Shown here: positions 13,001 through 19,000 of the stretch, piece by piece
Layout of the letters: the number at the start of each line of letters is the position of its first letter
Numbering within the stretch: the stretch's first letter is position 1
NCBI GenBank assembly: GCA_951812925.1
Contig: OX638370.1
Span: 83,372,004 to 83,436,003 of the forward strand
Reading direction: 5' to 3'
DNA length: 64,000 nucleotides
DNA from: Calliopum simillimum
Taxonomy: Eukaryota; Arthropoda; Insecta; Diptera; Lauxaniidae
Program-made: the position numbers and the translations under genes
The notes under the pieces: model-generated
Databases searched by the model: none
What the model saw: only the letters and a program-made list of their open reading frames with translations
What the model was told of the DNA's origin: nothing

Positions 13001-16000
13001 ATCTTTTTCATTAAACCTCACCGTTAGGACTTTTCAATTGGATCCCTACTTTCTAAGCCTTAGAACTACGTTTCATGCACTTAAAAAAAAGATAGCTCAG
13101 ATTTCAGACCTGATAGTGAAAATCGGTTGCCATATTTGGAATCAGCCAGCTTAAATTACTTAAAAAAGAGATCCCACACGAACTTTCGTATTGCAAAGTG
13201 TTATTAATACTTTTAAATAAGTATATTTCCTTGAATCAGTTCGTTTATAAGCATTATATTGATGAATCAAATAAGCTTCATGTTTATGAAGAGCAGCTTT
13301 TAATTCATACAAGAATCGCCCAATGGTCAAAATTTGACCACAAATGTATTAAATAATTTTGGTACTTTTTGGACAGTTTTAGTTCTTTTTTTGCTATTTG
13401 GTACAAAATATTCCCTATTAGTGTGTGATAACTTATGCGTTCTTTACACTTTGAGGCAAAGATATCTCAAAATCATGGCAGTATGGAACTATTCAGCAAT
13501 TCCCTGCCTAGTGTAACAAGATTTGACGTAAACCTCTTGGATTTCGCTGAAAGGTTGTCCGTAGTTTCAGTCAATTAAAATGTCAAGAAAAACATTTTTA
13601 GATTGTTGTTGGGGATGAATGAAGGCTGGTAAAAATATTCATATCGGCCGATAATGCTTTACTGAACTATCCATAACTAAGACATTTCGTAACCTAATTT
13701 TATGTCCGGACCTGTTTTGGAAAGATACTGAATCAGGCTATCAGTAAGGTTTTTACTGGTCACGTTCAAAATTTTATTTTCGACCTTTCCCCATCGATTA
13801 GTGCAATAAAACATTTTTACGAAAAAAGCCCCGAAACGGTCACTTAGAGGGGTCAAAATGAGAGGTGCATAAAGTGAGCTATGCAGGTGTGACGAATTTC
13901 GATGTGTTTTGGTTGGGAATTTCGAGCTATTTTCGAGCTTTTCAACAGTAATTTCGAGCTGTCTGGGAAATTTTCTATTTTCCGGAAAATCGGAAAAATT
14001 GTTATGCATAGCTAAGTTTATTTTTTCAGCCAGACGAATCTGCGGGAAAAGTTAGCGATGAAATCTTTTAACGCAGGAATTTCGAGCTACTTTCGAGCTA
14101 ATTTTGAGCTAAGAGCATTTTCCGGAAAACTCCCAATTTTCCCGGAAAATCCCAAAAAAACTTTTTTTATGGCTAACTTTATTATTTTCAGCCAAACGAA
14201 TCCGCCGGAAAAGTAAGCGATGAAATCTTTAAAAGAGAAATTTCGAGCTAGTTTCGAGCTGACCTTGAATGAAGTGTTTTCCTTAAATTTTCCCGGAAAA
14301 TCCCAAAAAATTAAAAAAAAATTTTTGTTCCCTATTTTATGTACGCAAATTATTCGAATTATGTCCGAAAGTTTTTCGCGGATCAGCCTTCCTAGCGGAT
14401 CCAACACCCAGTTTGCTAGCCACAATAATTTTATATAAGAGTAGGGGTAATATATCCAATAATTTGTGGACATAACACCCATTTACGAAATGGGGACTAT
14501 GTCATGGCACCGCCATAAAAAAAGTTTTTTTGCGATTTTCCGGGAAAGTTTGGGATTTTCCGGAAAACACTTTTCGTTTTTGATGAGCTCGAAACTAGCT
14601 CCAAATTCGTGTGTCAATTGATATGATCGCCAAATATTCTCCTGGGTTCGTCTGACTGAAAAACAGCCCTCAAAATTTTTTTGGGATATTCCGTGGAAAT
14701 TTAAGGAAATAACTTCATTCAAGGTCAGCTCGAAAGTAGCTCGAAATTCCTGCGTTAAAAGATTTCATCGCTAACTCCTCCCGCGGATTTTTCTGGCTGA
14801 AAAAATAAACTCAGCTATGCAGAACAATTTTTCCGCTTTTCCGGAAAATGGAAAGTTTCCCAGACAGCTCGAAATTACCGTTGAAAAGCTCGAAAATAGC
14901 TCGAAATTCCCAACCAAAAAACATCAAAATTCGTCACACCTGCATAGCTCACTTTATGAACCTCAAAATGAGCGTGCCACTTATCTGATTGTACCAATTT
15001 TTTTGACCAATTCATGGTATTCATGTTCGACAGCTATGTACATCGTTTGTCACAGAATCCCGCGCAACATTTTATCTGCAGGCTCTATAAATAAGTATGT
15101 TATTTCTTACACTACAGTCTTTTTCAAGGTATTTTTTTTTTCTACCCTACACCCAGGGTATATTCACTTTGTCTTTCCGTTTGTAACGCAGGGAAGGAGG
15201 AGTGGCAGATATAGAAAAGTATATATATTCTTGATCAGCGTCACCTCCCAAGTCGATATAGCCATTACATTTTTTAGGAAAACGTAACTAGATAATTCAA
15301 TGAAATTTAGTACTCTGCCTCCGTTGTTAAAGTTAGCTCGAGGGATTGAGAAATGAAATCAGCAAAATCGATCAGCGGCCACGCCTACCGTCCATACAAA
15401 AAATATGTTCAAAATGCAACTTTAGGAGTATTTTTCACGACAATGCAACCAAAATGCACATAAATACTAAGAATTGTAAGCGCAAGCTCTGAGCGAAAAC
15501 TGGATGAATTCGGAGAAGAGGGCGTGGCACCTGCCATATAATAAAAGTTTCAAAACGCTATACTGAAGGCGTTTTTTGATATAATCCAACTTAATTTCAC
15601 ACAAACACTAAGGACTATAAATGCACGCTCTGCGCTTTAGCTAGACGAACTTGGGCAAGACGGCGGCGCAGCTTCCATACAAGCAAATGCTTCAAAACGC
15701 TATACTGATAACGTTTTTTGAGATAATCCAACCAAATTTCACTCAGACAATGAGAACAGTAAGTGCAAGATCTGAGCAAAAACTGGGTGAACTCAGACAA
15801 GAGGGAGTAGCACCTTTCAAAATTCTCAAAATACTGCAGTGTAGGGTATTTTACGTTTGGCCAGGCCAAAGGTTACACTCTTCTACACTCTCTTACACAT
15901 TTTGAAAAAACTTTTGTATAAAAACTTTAGGGGTAAACATTTTTTTTTTTGAACTTTTTGCGATAAATGTCCAAATGAACTTTTTTAAAAACTTTTACAT

Positions 16001-19000
16001 CTGTAATAAAAGCTTAAAAAAATCTTTTGAGGTTTTTTTTTTTTTTTTGCAGAAACATTTATGCAAACAAAGCCTTCGGAACTTTTATTTTAAAAACTTT
16101 TTAATTAAAGTATAAAAGTTTCCAGGTTTAATATCTCGACATTAAATGTTATGGCCAGTTTAAGCCTCAGTCAAAATTAAAAAAGCAAAATTGTACCTTT
16201 TATGTGTATGTACTCACCAGAATTCCACAAATCCTTTATTTAGCAATAATGCCATAAAATCACCAGTCAGATCATCCCTTTCGCCACTTAACAATATAAT
16301 GCCATTAAATGATTCGGGTCTGAATTCCACACGAATCTGAAAAAGGATTTTATTGTATTTTAGTTTTTTTATCTCACTCACTCTTGATGTGTAAATTTTT
16401 ATTGAACAAACCTGGACATGTTTATAGGCTCCTCGTAGTGCTGGAAATGCCAACCAGGATTTTTTGGAAAATTTCGGTATGCGTACTTTCATTTCTAGAA
16501 TGGAAAGTAAATTATGTAGGTACATTAAAAGTACTTGTAGAAATATAGTATTAATTCATACCTTCGATGCAGTTATTGCCAGTTTTTCCAAAGGGACATA
16601 AACATCTGTTCTTGCCCTCACTGTTATCACATTGACCATCTGGGCCACAGTCTATGCTGCATGGTCCACTGCAAAGGAGAATTACAAGTGGTGAAAGAGT
16701 TTTTTTATTAAATAAAAAAATTAAATAAAAAATTTTATAATTTCCATTTAAAACCAACACACTTAAAATATACTTCACATACAAACATACATACCTTCCA
16801 CTGCCTGTTGCAGAGCCATTCGCCATTTTTGATATGTTTTCACTTGATGATTTATACGCTGTAGATTGTCTTTCATCATTTTGTCCAGCGTTATACGATG
16901 TTGCTGCTGCTGCTGATGATGCTGCTGCATTGTTCGTCGTAACATCCATATCACCATATTGATTTTGATTATCTTTCATTATTGACAATGTTTTCGAATC
17001 AAAATTGTACGCATTTTGATTCTGATATGTGCTGCGACTCAGTGGTCTGAGATTTAATTGATTGTTATTGACATCATCATAGATGGACATGTCCTGCTTT
17101 AAGTAGTAATCATCCTCCACATTGCTATTGACAATTGCTTGAGTGTTGGACAACCTCGATGTTGCACCACTGCTTGTGGTGATAGTTGCTGCTGTTGCCT
17201 TTGTTGCTTTTGCTTTAGTGCCACTGCTTGTGGTTTTAATGTACGACAGTGGTTTTTGCCTGTATTGATTTTGACCAAAATTACCATTGACAGTCGCTTG
17301 AATGGACTTCATTTGTTGTTCCAGTTGTTCTTGTTGTTGCTGTTGTTGCTGCGAACTCTCTGCCGCCCGATTAGCTGCGAACTCAGGTACATCATTATAA
17401 TTGTTAGCATTGAAATCTGCTGGATTATTGCTAAAGTTAATACTCTCCGATGATATGTAATAATCTTTTGAATTGACTTCTTTTTGTTTCATCGACAATT
17501 GTTCCAAGTCATCATTAAAAAATAAATCTGAATCGTCTATGTCCTCATCAGAACCAGATGCTGCTGATGACGATGATGCCGCCGCTGACGATAACGATGA
17601 GGATGCTGCTAATCCACCACCAGAAGATGACAATTGGTTATCACTATGTTCATTGTCATTTGCTAGTTTAGCACTAAAAGAGGCACCCTTCTGATAGAGC
17701 ACATCCTCATCAGATTTTGAATGTCCATCACTACTTGATGTTGAATTGATGACTGTGGACAAAAATCAGACAAAAAAACAAAAAAATAGAGAACAAAACA
17801 GAAAGAAAGCCAATTATTTGGTATTGTAACAGCGCATTTAATAAAATAAAAATTTTAAATAAATAATGACATTATGGTACAACGAGTACCCATTGTGCTT
17901 ACCTTGACAACTGTATCCGTTTTTATTGAGCTCATAACCTTCGATGCAGTCGCATTCATACATGCCATCATGGATTTCGTAGCATAACTGCTCGCAAGGA
18001 CTTGTGTGGCCACAATGACCTAAAATTGCCATAATTAAATGAATGAATGTGCAATTCATGGAAGATATGAATTTTTATATTGAGTGCAGAGATTGACAAT
18101 AAAAAAGTCAAGTGCTTATGGTGCACACACGTACAGTATAATATTGTATGATTATGTCCAAAAAAAATAGAAGAAACTTTTGACTCTTACATCTTTCTGC
18201 TCTCCATCTTCCTATATAAGTATCTTTCTTTCATGTCTACATTCTATCTGCAATAACAAACCCATACAAAACAACTTTACCAAATTTTACTTTAAGTTAA
18301 AATCGATTTGATCTCATCGCATTGCGTTAGATTTTGGCTGGTGACATTTATGAATAAACTTAACAGTTCAAATGCAAATGAAAATATTGTTATGTGTTTT
18401 CTATCCTTTCAGATCTCCTCTCAGTTAAAATTTTAGTTTAATTTTAAAACCAAAAAGTATTTATATACATAGAACAAAGCAAAAAAAAAAAATTTATTTT
18501 AAACTATTTTGGAATAAATTTCATACTTTTTTCGAATAATTTAAAAAAATCGGAATTCAATACCAAAAAAGTTTAAAATCAATACTAAAGAGAATCAAAA
18601 GTAAGAAAAGTAAACTATCATTTTTTAGCGTATATACGTGGGCTGCTATATATATTTCTGGCCTAGGCAACACTAATGTCAATAGCTAAAATCTGGTAAC
18701 ACAATAATAAAGCTTGACATTTTTTAGCATAAACGTACTCACAACGTTTTGATGTACACGTGCTATTTGTTTTGCTTACAGTGAGTTAAGAAAATACATT
18801 TTTCCATTGATAATTTAAGCGATTGATAAATTATGGGGTTTCCAACGAGAACAAACGTTTTTTACAACTAAGAGTTGTGAGGTAACAAGTCGCTTGGCGC
18901 TCGTTTGATGCCTCCACATATTTATTTTATATCGAACATTGAATTTGAATTGTTTTAATATGATTAGCATCGTATTTGAAATATGTTAATTAGGATAATA

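Noticed and set aside
13677..15287. Paired open frames with a shared N-terminal pattern
   Set aside because: They are the two arms of foldback 2 read in opposite directions, not paralogous genes.
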